Source: RHLJ01 sp048058975
GTDB lineage: Bacteria; Bacteroidota; Rhodothermia; Balneolales; Balneolaceae
DNA: 64,000 nucleotides
NCBI GenBank assembly: GCA_048058975.1
Contig: JBLLNP010000013.1
Coordinates: 38,314-102,313, forward strand
Direction of reading: 5' to 3'
How positions within the stretch are numbered: the stretch's first letter is position 1; each line of letters opens with the position of its first letter. Under the pieces are notes generated by a model. The model was not told where the DNA came from. It made no database searches and saw only the letters and a list, made by a program, of their open reading frames with translations. Position numbers and translations under genes: made by a program. Below, in pieces: positions 1 through 7,506 of the stretch.

Positions 1-925
1 AAGCCTGAATTAATTCCTTCTCGGCTTGTTCACCAACTCCTTCCGCTTCAAAGCGGATTTGTGAAACCAGAGAGGAGTCTCTTTCAATATATGCCTGAGT
101 CAGATCATCCATAATGTTTTCTGTGACTCTATATAGCTGAGTGCCATATACATTTCTGAGAACTGCATCATTTGGATGATTTTTTATCAATTCAGAAAGT
201 AAATCCACTGCTTTCTCTGTATTGCCGGTTGAGATATATGCGTTCACGAGGCCAAAAGCTATGTTTTTGCTTTTCGTAATGTCTGTATTAGCCAGCTCGT
301 AATAAAATACAGATTGATCTGGTTCGCCATGTTGTAAATACAGAAAACCTAGGTTTTCATATATTTTTAATGGAACTGGATCTACCGTATTCTTTGCAAT
401 ATTTAATGTGGAAATGGCCCCCTCAACATCTCCAGTAGAAAATTGTGCAGTTGCCAGCGAAAGATGGCTACTTGTTTCCTGAGGTTTCAATAAAATGGCG
501 TTAGAAAAATGGGCCTCTGCCAGAGAAAAATCTTCGGTTGTTTCTTCATCGCTAAAAGCAGCAGTACCAGCGTTATGTTCTTCAGACCATAGTTTAGTTC
601 TTAAGGAATTTATTCCGGATAATTGAGATGAATCAACTCCTGTCTCAATTGCTAGATTGAAGGAATTGATGGCTTCAGAGTAATACCCGCTTCTTTCCCT
701 GGGCTCTGACGCTTCGGCAATAAGGGTATTGATTTCTCCTTTCTTGATAAGTAAATCAGACTGGTTTGGATTTTCCGCAAGCTGCTCATCAATTTGAGTT
801 AAGGCAACGTCGTATTGATTTTGCGCAACCAGACTGTCGATTGATGGTTTAGAGGATGAACACGCGAAAAAAAACCCGATAGCAAGCATTAAGCTTACTA
901 ATCGGGTGTTATGAAAATTATTCAT
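1..925 (-). CDS. TPR lipoprotein, 3' end beyond window edge
   Basis: An open frame runs from an ATG at 923-925 to the left edge without a stop, so the C-terminus lies outside the window. The first 22 residues form a basic and hydrophobic signal ending in a lipobox (F-F-A-C22), so this should be a lipidated periplasmic or outer-membrane protein. The body is helical and shows repeats of the tetratricopeptide type (for example a repeat around 'NPNQSDLLIKKGEI' and later 'LKIYENLGFLYLQHGEPDQS'). It shares organisation and short motifs (W-S-x-E-H-N-x-G) with the next gene at 953-2245, so the two are probably tandem paralogues. TPR proteins are scaffolds; no specific partner can be named. The gap to the next gene is 27 bases, suggesting co-transcription on the minus strand. 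Confidence 0.8.
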   Translation of the reverse strand, partial: MNNFHNTRLVSLMLAIGFFFACSSSKPSIDSLVAQNQYDVALTQIDEQLAENPNQSDLLIKKGEINTLIAEASEPRERSGYYSEAINSFNLAIETGVDSSQLSGINSLRTKLWSEEHNAGTAAFSDEETTEDFSLAEAHFSNAILLKPQETSSHLSLATAQFSTGDVEGAISTLNIAKNTVDPVPLKIYENLGFLYLQHGEPDQSVFYYELANTDITKSKNIAFGLVNAYISTGNTEKAVDLLSELIKNHPNDAVLRNVYGTQLYRVTENIMDDLTQAYIERDSSLVSQIRFEAEGVGEQAEKELIQA

Positions 926-952
926 AAGATGTTTGTTTAAAAATAAACGTAA

Positions 953-2245
953 TTACATTCCTGCCTTTTCCATAGCTGCTGCAGCTTCTTCACGCATATC
1001 AAGCAATGTGTAAATGCGGAATAGAGATGTCCAGTAGGAAGTATTATCAGGGTCTAATTCTGTTGCTTTCTCATAATATGTCATGGCTTTACGCGCTTCT
1101 TCTCGAGCCATTTCGTCAAATCTTGCAGCTTCATCATTATCTACGGTATTATTTCTTTTTTCAAATAAACCAGCAGATTTGTTTTGATAGAGCACACCTA
1201 GTGTATTGAAAGTAGCAGGGATAGTAGCATCAAGCTCAGCCGCTTTTAACAATGCTTCTTCGGCTTTTGTTGTCAGATCTGTAATTTCTGCATCAATAGC
1301 TTCATTCTCAGTTTTTAAAGCATTGATTTCTTCTTTCGATCCATTATTCCTTTCAAGCTCAAAAATCTTATCTGAATTTGAAGAATAAGCATCTGAAAGA
1401 TTTAATACTCTTTGATAAACTCTGGAACCGATTACGAGGCGATACCTGGCATTTTCAGGATCATTTGCAATAAGATCATTCATGACCTCAAGAGCTTCAT
1501 CAGTTCTATCAATTTGAAAAAGTCCATCAGCTAGTTTTTGTACTAAACTTACACTATCCGGATATAACTTTAGACCTTCACGCATTACTTCTACAGCTTT
1601 ATCTGGTTGCTCGCTCAGGAAGTAATAAGAACCCAAACGATCATATTCAGAAGCTTTTCCCTGATCCTGAAGCTTTATTGCAGTTGATATTGCTTTTGCA
1701 GCATTTGCATACTCGTTATTCATGTAATAGATCTGTGCTAGTACATCGAAAGAGAGAACACTGTCAGGATTTATAGTAGTTGCATTCACCAAATGGGCAA
1801 TAGACATTTCAAGAGGACTTTCCACCGAAGCCATAATACTGTCATCAGTTGCGTATCTAATACCTTCGTTATGTTCAAGGCTCCAGGTATTTATGACCAG
1901 TGGCGTAATTTCGTCAGCTTCTGAAGCAGGTTCAGGTTGCGCCGCAAAAAGAATTTCTGCTTCATCTAAGTTTGAGCGCATGTCTTCATAAATAGAAGTA
2001 CGGTCAGAAGCTGTCGGCTCTGCCTCAGCGATTTTTCCAAGAACAACCGCTTTATAGTAATAACCTAAAGGATTCGCTGATTCCTTTAGTATCAAAGTAT
2101 CTGCAGCTGATAATGCAGCATTATAATTTTGAGAATCTATTCCTGCTTTTATAGGCTTAACCAAAGGATTGGAATCCGGACCGCAATTGGTAGCAAAAAC
2201 CAAAATAAGAAGAGCAGCAAAGAGACTATAGATATGCTTTTTCAT
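953..2245 (-). CDS. TPR-repeat lipoprotein
   Basis: 430 residues. The N-terminus is a lipoprotein signal with lipobox A-T-N-C21, followed by a flexible stretch rich in polar residues. Several tetratricopeptide repeats can be seen (around residues 35-70, 155-270 and 335-425), for example 'YYEKATELDPDNTSYWTSLF' near the C-terminus. Between about residues 285 and 335 lies a charged, probably coiled-coil insertion. The family acts in protein-protein interaction; here a cell-envelope scaffold role is inferred from the lipobox only. It precedes the homologous lipoprotein at 1-925 in the same direction and was probably the parent or sister copy of a duplication. The ATG at 2243-2245 is chosen because it directly precedes the signal peptide. 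Confidence 0.85.
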   Translation of the reverse strand: MKKHIYSLFAALLILVFATNCGPDSNPLVKPIKAGIDSQNYNAALSAADTLILKESANPLGYYYKAVVLGKIAEAEPTASDRTSIYEDMRSNLDEAEILFAAQPEPASEADEITPLVINTWSLEHNEGIRYATDDSIMASVESPLEMSIAHLVNATTINPDSVLSFDVLAQIYYMNNEYANAAKAISTAIKLQDQGKASEYDRLGSYYFLSEQPDKAVEVMREGLKLYPDSVSLVQKLADGLFQIDRTDEALEVMNDLIANDPENARYRLVIGSRVYQRVLNLSDAYSSNSDKIFELERNNGSKEEINALKTENEAIDAEITDLTTKAEEALLKAAELDATIPATFNTLGVLYQNKSAGLFEKRNNTVDNDEAARFDEMAREEARKAMTYYEKATELDPDNTSYWTSLFRIYTLLDMREEAAAAMEKAGM

Positions 2246-2372
2246 TTTTTTATTCGAATTGAAAGTGGATGATTAAAGATTCTTTATTAAGTTTTATAAA
2301 GTAACCATATAATGAACTTTCCGCAATAAAAGTACGGATAAGGATTTAACAGGATTTAATAAATTTATACCT

Positions 2373-2750
2373 ATGAAAAAAAGAGTATCGACATCAAAAG
2401 CGCCGGCGGCAATAGGCCCTTACAGTCAGGCAATCATCCATAATGGATTGGTTTACTGCTCGGGACAAATACCTCTAGACCCTGAAACAATGACCATAGT
2501 TGGGGAAGATGCTACCACTCAGGCACAACAAGTAATGAAAAATCTTTCTGAGGTGCTTAAAGAAGCAGGAAGTGACTTCTCAAAAGTAATAAAATGCTCC
2601 ATTTTCCTTGATGATATGGGAGACTTTGGAAAGGTTAATGAAGTATATGGTAGTTTTTTTGATACAGATCCACCTGCAAGAGAAACAGTAGCTGTTCAAA
2701 CCTTACCTAAAGAGGTGTTAGTAGAAATCAGCTGTATTGCTTACATCTGA
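2373..2750 (+). CDS. ridA: RidA family reactive intermediate deaminase
   Basis: 125 residues, the normal length for the YjgF/YER057c/UK114 family. Family hallmarks are present: 'APAAIGPYSQA' near the N-terminus, 'YCSGQIPLDP' at 28-37, and the C-terminal block with Arg103 and Glu118 ('ARETVAVQTLPKEVLVEI'). Arg103 is the residue that holds the carboxylate of the enamine/imine substrate in RidA proteins. The enzyme hydrolyses reactive 2-aminoacrylate-type intermediates released by PLP enzymes, in the cytoplasm as a homotrimer. It is a single gene transcribed towards the M23 peptidase gene; their 3' ends overlap by 10 bases. The function of the family is established; the exact substrate is inferred. 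Confidence 0.92.
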   Translation: MKKRVSTSKAPAAIGPYSQAIIHNGLVYCSGQIPLDPETMTIVGEDATTQAQQVMKNLSEVLKEAGSDFSKVIKCSIFLDDMGDFGKVNEVYGSFFDTDPPARETVAVQTLPKEVLVEISCIAYI

Positions 2751-4594
2751 CGTATCTGAAAAGACTTGGTGATTTTATTCCCGGCTTTGTCATATACGGT
2801 TAAAGTTACCAGGTTTTCTTTTTTTGGTACAAACCCAGGATTATAATATATCAGCAAGTCTTCTTCATTATCATATTCAAGGATGCCTCTTTCGCCATTT
2901 ACAAAGGCTTGAGAATCTTTGAAGTTAATTCCGGTAAGGGAGTCTTCTGCAAATATTTGAACTAACCATTTTCCATAACTGGTTTTAATGATCTTCGGGG
3001 TTTGTAAAACAGGAGGTTCATTATCTGGCATGATTATAAATTCGCCGAGATCAGAAGGGTACCCATGTATGGTTCTTCCTATAAGTTTTGAATCAACACT
3101 AGTAATGCGGTCGCGGGTACGATCAATCCGAAATAGCTGGTACTTGTTACCTTCTTCAAAATCATCGCCCATATAATATTCAACCTTAAACGATTTTCTT
3201 GACGGAATCATCGCCGGTTGGAGGTTAAAGTAGGGATATCCATCAAGATAATCTGTATAGCTGACCACACTTAGCGTATCGAAAAAGCTATCGGAAGGAA
3301 AACGCACAGTCAGTTTTTTATCAGGTGTTTTAAAGGAATAGGTACCGGTTGGTGCAAATCTGGATAATAGCATGAATTGAGATAGAGCGATCTCAGATTC
3401 TCTAATAACCAATAGATATTGATTATTTTTAGAATCCCAAACTTGGCTCAATTTGTAGTCAAAATTCTTGAGGTCTATTGTTTCAGTGCCATTGAATACC
3501 CAATCTTCCGTCCAAAACCATTTGTGTAATGGATCGGGAATATTTTTCTTTTTGTGATCAGGATTAAAACTCGCTCCATCAACTGAAAAGTATGCGTTTG
3601 ATTCATTTCCATAATAGTCTTTTGCGAAGATGGTAAACCAAGCGATTGAGTCTCCGGGATTGATACTGGTACGAGGGTCCACTATTCTATAAAACGGATT
3701 CGTAGGGCCGTCTTTTTTGTATAATGTCTGATAAGATCTTCTATTGGCACCCATATCCGGGATTCTATCCAAAAACATAATGTCATCTTCTTCAAATTTA
3801 AATTCATCAAGTCGTCCGTAAAAAAGAGTGTCACCTTGGTTTAGTAAACCGAGCTCGTAGGTGGCATATTTGTTGGTTACCTCGTTTGCTTCATCAAAAT
3901 TAGAGATTGCTACTCCAATAGGTCCATTAGCTTCAATTGTTCGAAAGCTTACATTTCCCGAATCATCTTTAAAAGGGTAGTAAAGCTGAGGAAATTTAGA
4001 GTTGCGAATGGTTGTTTCGGGCGAAAGAGGGAATACCAACATTGCTGAGATAGATGGAGGAATAGTGTCTTTCACAGTAAGATTAGAACGCAAAGCGTTA
4101 ATTGGAGTGTCTTCATCCTTCCTGATTTCGAAATGAAGGTGAGGAGGACCTACACCAGTCGATCCTGTATATCCAATTACTTCTCCTTGGGAAACCTTCA
4201 TATTCAAATGCTCCACACTTAAATCGGTTTCAAAAGAATAGTCCTTCATCCGAACGGAATCTATATAAGCCTGAAGATGATCATTAAACCGCTGTAGATG
4301 CGCATATACGGTAATTGCACCGTCAGTATGCTTCAAATAAATTACCTTACCGTAGCCTTCTACAGAAACTCCAAGACGGTACACAACCCCATCCTTCGAA
4401 GCGAAGACCCGATAGCCTTCCTGTCCCCAGGTTTTAATGTCCAGACCGGAGTGGTAATGAGCAGAACGGGTCTCCCCGAAAGTAGAAGTCAGGTGTTGGC
4501 TTGCATCAGTAGGCCAAAGATAATCTTGCTCCTGCGCAGAGGATAGTTTTGTGATGAAAATAGCAATAAGTAAAAACGAAGTTTTTAAAATCAC
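2741..4594 (-). CDS. M23 family metallopeptidase (LytM-type), secreted
   Basis: 617 residues with an N-terminal signal peptide (cleavage about after Ala20). The M23 domain covers roughly residues 25-170. The zinc-site motifs are complete: H48-x3-D52, H99 in 'YAHL', and H152-x-H154 in 'PHLHFE'. Such peptidases cut peptide cross-bridges of peptidoglycan in the periplasm. The long remainder (about 170-617) is beta-rich with Ig-like character ('AEDSLTGINFKDSQAFVNG' near the end) and probably binds substrate or partners; this part is not recognised. The start codon overlaps the stop of the FAH-family gene upstream by four bases (ATGA), so the two are translationally coupled. Hydrolytic activity is likely because all metal ligands are retained. 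Confidence 0.9.
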   Translation of the reverse strand: MILKTSFLLIAIFITKLSSAQEQDYLWPTDASQHLTSTFGETRSAHYHSGLDIKTWGQEGYRVFASKDGVVYRLGVSVEGYGKVIYLKHTDGAITVYAHLQRFNDHLQAYIDSVRMKDYSFETDLSVEHLNMKVSQGEVIGYTGSTGVGPPHLHFEIRKDEDTPINALRSNLTVKDTIPPSISAMLVFPLSPETTIRNSKFPQLYYPFKDDSGNVSFRTIEANGPIGVAISNFDEANEVTNKYATYELGLLNQGDTLFYGRLDEFKFEEDDIMFLDRIPDMGANRRSYQTLYKKDGPTNPFYRIVDPRTSINPGDSIAWFTIFAKDYYGNESNAYFSVDGASFNPDHKKKNIPDPLHKWFWTEDWVFNGTETIDLKNFDYKLSQVWDSKNNQYLLVIRESEIALSQFMLLSRFAPTGTYSFKTPDKKLTVRFPSDSFFDTLSVVSYTDYLDGYPYFNLQPAMIPSRKSFKVEYYMGDDFEEGNKYQLFRIDRTRDRITSVDSKLIGRTIHGYPSDLGEFIIMPDNEPPVLQTPKIIKTSYGKWLVQIFAEDSLTGINFKDSQAFVNGERGILEYDNEEDLLIYYNPGFVPKKENLVTLTVYDKAGNKITKSFQIRQM

Positions 4595-5244
4595 CTGGTA
4601 ATAGTAACCGTTAAAGAAGTAGTTCCACCATCGAGTGTAGCAGTAACTGTATCTCCAGCTTTAATAGCTGATACCCCTTCCGGAGTTCCCGTAAAAATCA
4701 AATCGCCTTCTTCTAACGTAAAAATTTCCGACAAATAGCTGATTAAAGTTGGAATGTTAAAAATCATATCTTTTGTAGAAGCTTTTTGGCGGGCGTTACC
4801 GTTCACAGTAAGCTGTAGCACGATTTCGGGGAAGGTCTTTCCGTCAAAGGGAATAAATGAGCTGATTGGAGCAAATTGGTCAAACCCTTTGCTTATACTC
4901 CATGGATGTCCTTTCTCTTTTGCTTTTTGTTGAATATCTCTTGCAGTAAAGTCTATTCCAACCCCATAACCTGCCACATATTCCAAAGCTCTTTCTTTTG
5001 GGATATTTCTCCCCATTTTACCAATAGCTATCACAAGTTCAACTTCGTGATGAACCTCACTGGTTTGTTTTGGTAATGAGATTTGTTCACCTTCAAAGCA
5101 AATTGAGTTTAAAGGTTTTAAGAATACGATTGGAGAGGAGGGAGGTTTGCTACCTAGTTCTTCTGCATGCTTTGCATAATTTTTACCAATGCAGAATATA
5201 GAGTGAATTGGAGTATTAAGGCCGGGTATTCTTGGATATTTCAT
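4591..5244 (-). CDS. Fumarylacetoacetate hydrolase (FAH) family protein
   Basis: 217 residues, matching the short FAHD1/YcgM type rather than the long tyrosine-catabolic FAH. Visible motifs are 'IGKNYAKHAEELG' at the N-terminus, the metal-binding acidic set E67 and E69 ('HHEVELVIAIGK') and D98 ('GIDFTARD'), Lys119, and 'GDLIFTGTPEGVSAI' near the C-terminus. Members hydrolyse acylpyruvates or decarboxylate oxaloacetate with Mg2+ or Mn2+; which one applies here cannot be told. It begins just after the hairpin terminator that follows rpmA and overlaps the M23 peptidase gene by four bases, so it probably has its own promoter or depends on read-through. Confidence 0.88.
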   Translation of the reverse strand: MKYPRIPGLNTPIHSIFCIGKNYAKHAEELGSKPPSSPIVFLKPLNSICFEGEQISLPKQTSEVHHEVELVIAIGKMGRNIPKERALEYVAGYGVGIDFTARDIQQKAKEKGHPWSISKGFDQFAPISSFIPFDGKTFPEIVLQLTVNGNARQKASTKDMIFNIPTLISYLSEIFTLEEGDLIFTGTPEGVSAIKAGDTVTATLDGGTTSLTVTITR

Positions 5245-5257
5245 GATTTGAAGATAT

Positions 5258-5297
5258 AAAAAAAGCCCCGTACATATATAGTATGAACGGGGCTTTT
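5258..5297 (-). terminator. Rho-independent terminator after rplU-rpmA
   Basis: A perfect ten-base inverted repeat (AAAAGCCCCG at 5261-5270, CGGGGCTTTT at 5288-5297) with one more possible base pair inside and a 17-base spacer. On the minus strand the stem is followed by a run of T. It lies 18 bases downstream of the rpmA stop. The symmetric A and T runs could also let it work in the other direction. Confidence 0.85.
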
Positions 5298-5314
5298 ACA
5301 TAGATGATAAATTC

Positions 5315-5572
5315 TTAGTTCGCAGGGTCAACGTTTACAAATTTTCTTCCACCAGTTGATGTAGTAAATGAAACATGACCATCAGCTACAGAAAATAAGG
5401 TGTCATCTCCACCTCTTTTTACATTGTTACCAGCGTGAAATTTTGTTCCTCGTTGACGTACAATGATTCCTCCGGCACGAACAAATTCGCCACCGAATCG
5501 CTTTACACCAAGTCGTTTACTTTCTGAATCACGTCCGTTTTTTGTTGAACCCTGACCTTTCTTATGTGCCAT
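5315..5572 (-). CDS. rpmA: 50S ribosomal protein L27
   Basis: 85 residues, normal length. The N-terminus 'MAHKKGQGSTKNGRDSESKR' is the classic bL27 start that reaches into the peptidyl transferase centre; no cleavable N-terminal extension of the Firmicutes type is present. The core 'GVKRFGGEFVRAGGIIVRQR' and 'GTKFHAGNNVKRG' are conserved. It lies 16 bases downstream of rplU in the usual rplU-rpmA order and is followed by a strong hairpin terminator. Confidence 0.98.
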   Translation of the reverse strand: MAHKKGQGSTKNGRDSESKRLGVKRFGGEFVRAGGIIVRQRGTKFHAGNNVKRGGDDTLFSVADGHVSFTTSTGGRKFVNVDPAN

Positions 5573-5588
5573 TGTTTATACCTTAATT

Positions 5589-6083
5589 TTAGCTTAAAGC
5601 TTCGATTAATTCGGCTTTCTTCATGCTTGAATAGCCGGAAATGTTTTGTTCTTTTGCCATTTCTTTAAGTTCAGAAACTGTTTTTGAACTTAAATCAGAA
5701 GTCGCTTCTGCTTTGGGAGCTGCTTCTTCAGTTTTGACTTCAGCTTTTTTTGGAGCTGATTTTTTCTTGGTTCCACCTAGCGTTATCCCATCAATTTGAA
5801 TCTGAGACATTACCTGTCGGTGACCGTTCATTTTTTGATATCCTTTTCGGCGCTTCTTTTTGAAAACAAGTACTTTATCAGACTTAACAGTATCAAGAAG
5901 GGTTGCCGAAACCTCAGCACCTTCAACAACAGGAGTTCCTACTTTAACGCCACTTTCATCTTTTACAAGAAGCACTTTGTCAAACGAAAGGTTATTACCC
6001 TCCACATTTTGCTTATCAACAAACAAAACATCTTTTTCTGCTACTTTGTATTGATGTCCGCCAATTTCTACGATCGCGTACAT
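5589..6083 (-). CDS. rplU: 50S ribosomal protein L21 with SAP/Rho_N-like C-terminal extension
   Basis: 164 residues, against about 103 for a standard bL21. Residues 1-102 are ordinary bL21 ('MYAIVEIGGHQYKV' at the start, 'KKKRRKGYQKMNGHRQ' in the RNA-binding loop). Residues 103-130 form an Ala/Lys/Glu-rich linker. The last 35 residues ('LSSKTVSELKEMAKEQNI' then 'SSMKKAELIEAL') have the helix-extended-helix pattern of SAP or Rho N-terminal modules, which bind nucleic acid. Such tails occur on bL21 in some Bacteroidota-related lineages; the role of this one is unknown. The gene heads the rplU-rpmA pair, and the start is fixed by the conserved N-terminus. Confidence 0.96.
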   Translation of the reverse strand: MYAIVEIGGHQYKVAEKDVLFVDKQNVEGNNLSFDKVLLVKDESGVKVGTPVVEGAEVSATLLDTVKSDKVLVFKKKRRKGYQKMNGHRQVMSQIQIDGITLGGTKKKSAPKKAEVKTEEAAPKAEATSDLSSKTVSELKEMAKEQNISGYSSMKKAELIEALS

Positions 6084-6275
6084 AATATTTTTAAATTTCT
6101 TTCTTTTGCGATTTTATCAGAGCTTTCAAAGATAAGGGAATACGTTTTGAAAAGAAAGAGAAATCGTTCAATTTTTTTCAATTGTGACAAGAAGAAGCAT
6201 AATGTGATAAGCGTGTTTTTAATAAAGAAACAGAAGCAATAAGTTGAGTCAGGTATTCAATTCAGTATTAATATC

Positions 6276-6800
6276 ATGTTTAAAAAAATACTTGGTCTTT
6301 TTCTTGTCACCATCTTTATTGCTACTTCTACAATTCTGGCACAGCAAGCTCAACAAAGCAGATGTAAAACCCAGCCCGAATACCGACAATTTGATTTTTG
6401 GATTGGCGAATGGGAAGTAAAAAATCCAAATGATGTAGCGGTAGGGAATAGCGTAATAGAACTTACAGTTGGAGATTGCGTTATCCTGGAAAATTGGACT
6501 GGAGCTTCCGGTTATACAGGTAAAAGTTTGAATTATTATAGTGTGTTAGATCAGCAGTGGCATCAAAAATGGATAGGAAGCGGAGGAATCCCCATAGAGT
6601 TTTCAGGAATTTATGATGCTGAGGCAAAAGCGATGAAATATATAGGTAAAGGGTTTGGTCAGGGAGGAGTCGAATTGGATTACAAACTCACCTTCTATCA
6701 AATGACAGAAGATTATGTTCGTCAACATTGGGAACAATCATCCGATGGTGGCGAAACCTGGACCACCATTTTTGATGGACAGTATCACCGCAAAAAATAA
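6276..6800 (+). CDS. Secreted DUF1579-like protein
   Basis: 174 residues with a signal peptide (cleavage near Ala22-Gln23, 'ILAQQAQ'). The segment 'FDFWIGEWEV' at about 39-48 and the repeated Trp/Gly beta-strand pattern ('WHQKWIGSGGIPIEFSGIY', 'DGGETWTTIFDG') match small secreted beta-barrel proteins often annotated as DUF1579 or 'FDFWIGEWEV' proteins. No catalytic motif is seen and the function is unknown. It is probably a monocistronic unit; its stop codon touches the 3' end of the convergent lexA remnant at 6801. Confidence 0.7.
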   Translation: MFKKILGLFLVTIFIATSTILAQQAQQSRCKTQPEYRQFDFWIGEWEVKNPNDVAVGNSVIELTVGDCVILENWTGASGYTGKSLNYYSVLDQQWHQKWIGSGGIPIEFSGIYDAEAKAMKYIGKGFGQGGVELDYKLTFYQMTEDYVRQHWEQSSDGGETWTTIFDGQYHRKK

Positions 6801-7456
6801 TCAGGCTACTTTAGAAGCAGCTCGTTGAAAGCCCTGTCGGTTAACATGACCAATATATTTACCGATAATTTTCACTTCTTCGAATACATCAGGAGAAACG
6901 GTGATATCATCATAATCTTCATTGGCAGCTTCAAGGCGTAATCCGTTGTCATCCCAGAATACTTTTTTAAGAGTAGTTTCTCCATTATATAGTACGGCAC
7001 CAATCTCACCGTTCTGGAGTTTGGTGTCCATCAAAAGCACAAAATCACCATCATAAATATTGGCATCCTTCATACTAAAACCAGAAACCCGGAGAGCAAA
7101 TAACTTATCCAGATTGGGGAAAAGCGTAAAAGGGTAATGCTACCTAAATCAGCTTCTACTGCTTCCTGAAGATATCCTGCAGCAATTAAACCTCGAATAG
7201 GAATTCCCTCTTCTTCAAAATCATTTCCAAGGATGCTTTTTTTGTCGGACGGAAGATCATATTCCTCGTCATTTTTCTTTACGAGGAACCCTTTTTTTAA
7301 TAAAGCCTGTATATTCTGAGTAACGCTATTTGGAGAACGATACCCGAAATGTTCAGCAATTTCACGATAGGTAGGCCAAACATCATATTCTTTTTTGTAA
7401 TCGACGATGAAGGAAAAAAATTCCTGTTGTTTTCGGGTTAAATGTGCATTATCCAT
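6801..7456 (-). pseudogene. lexA: lexA, SOS repressor, interrupted by one frameshift
   Basis: Two overlapping frames on the minus strand make up one LexA. The first (7070-7456, 128 codons) has the winged-helix DNA-binding domain (residues 1-65, 'TYREIAEHFGYRSPNSVTQN') and the self-cleavage bond Ala93-Gly94. It then loses frame around residue 109. The second frame restores the LexA sequence ('LFPNLDKLFALRVSGFSM'), with the catalytic Ser in G-F-S-M and the catalytic Lys in 'ETTLKK'. The shift maps to a T4 run on the coding strand (A4 at 7128-7131 on the plus strand); one extra base there would give an intact protein of about 218 residues. An ATG at 7071-7073 overlaps the premature stop, but starting there would leave out the catalytic Ser. 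A read or assembly error, a real mutation and slippage all remain possible. If intact, it would repress DNA-damage genes until RecA triggers cleavage. Confidence 0.88.
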
Positions 7457-7506
7457 AGTGATATATACTTAATGTGTGAAATATGTGTAATAAAAGGAGT
7501 TTTTGG

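Noticed and set aside
5796..6242. 148-codon open frame on the plus strand
   Set aside because: It lies antisense to rplU, whose conserved protein explains the sequence; its own translation shows no protein-like pattern.
7120..7140. Programmed -1 frameshifting in lexA
   Set aside because: No canonical slippery heptamer in the needed phase and no clear downstream stimulatory structure were seen; a T-run indel is simpler.
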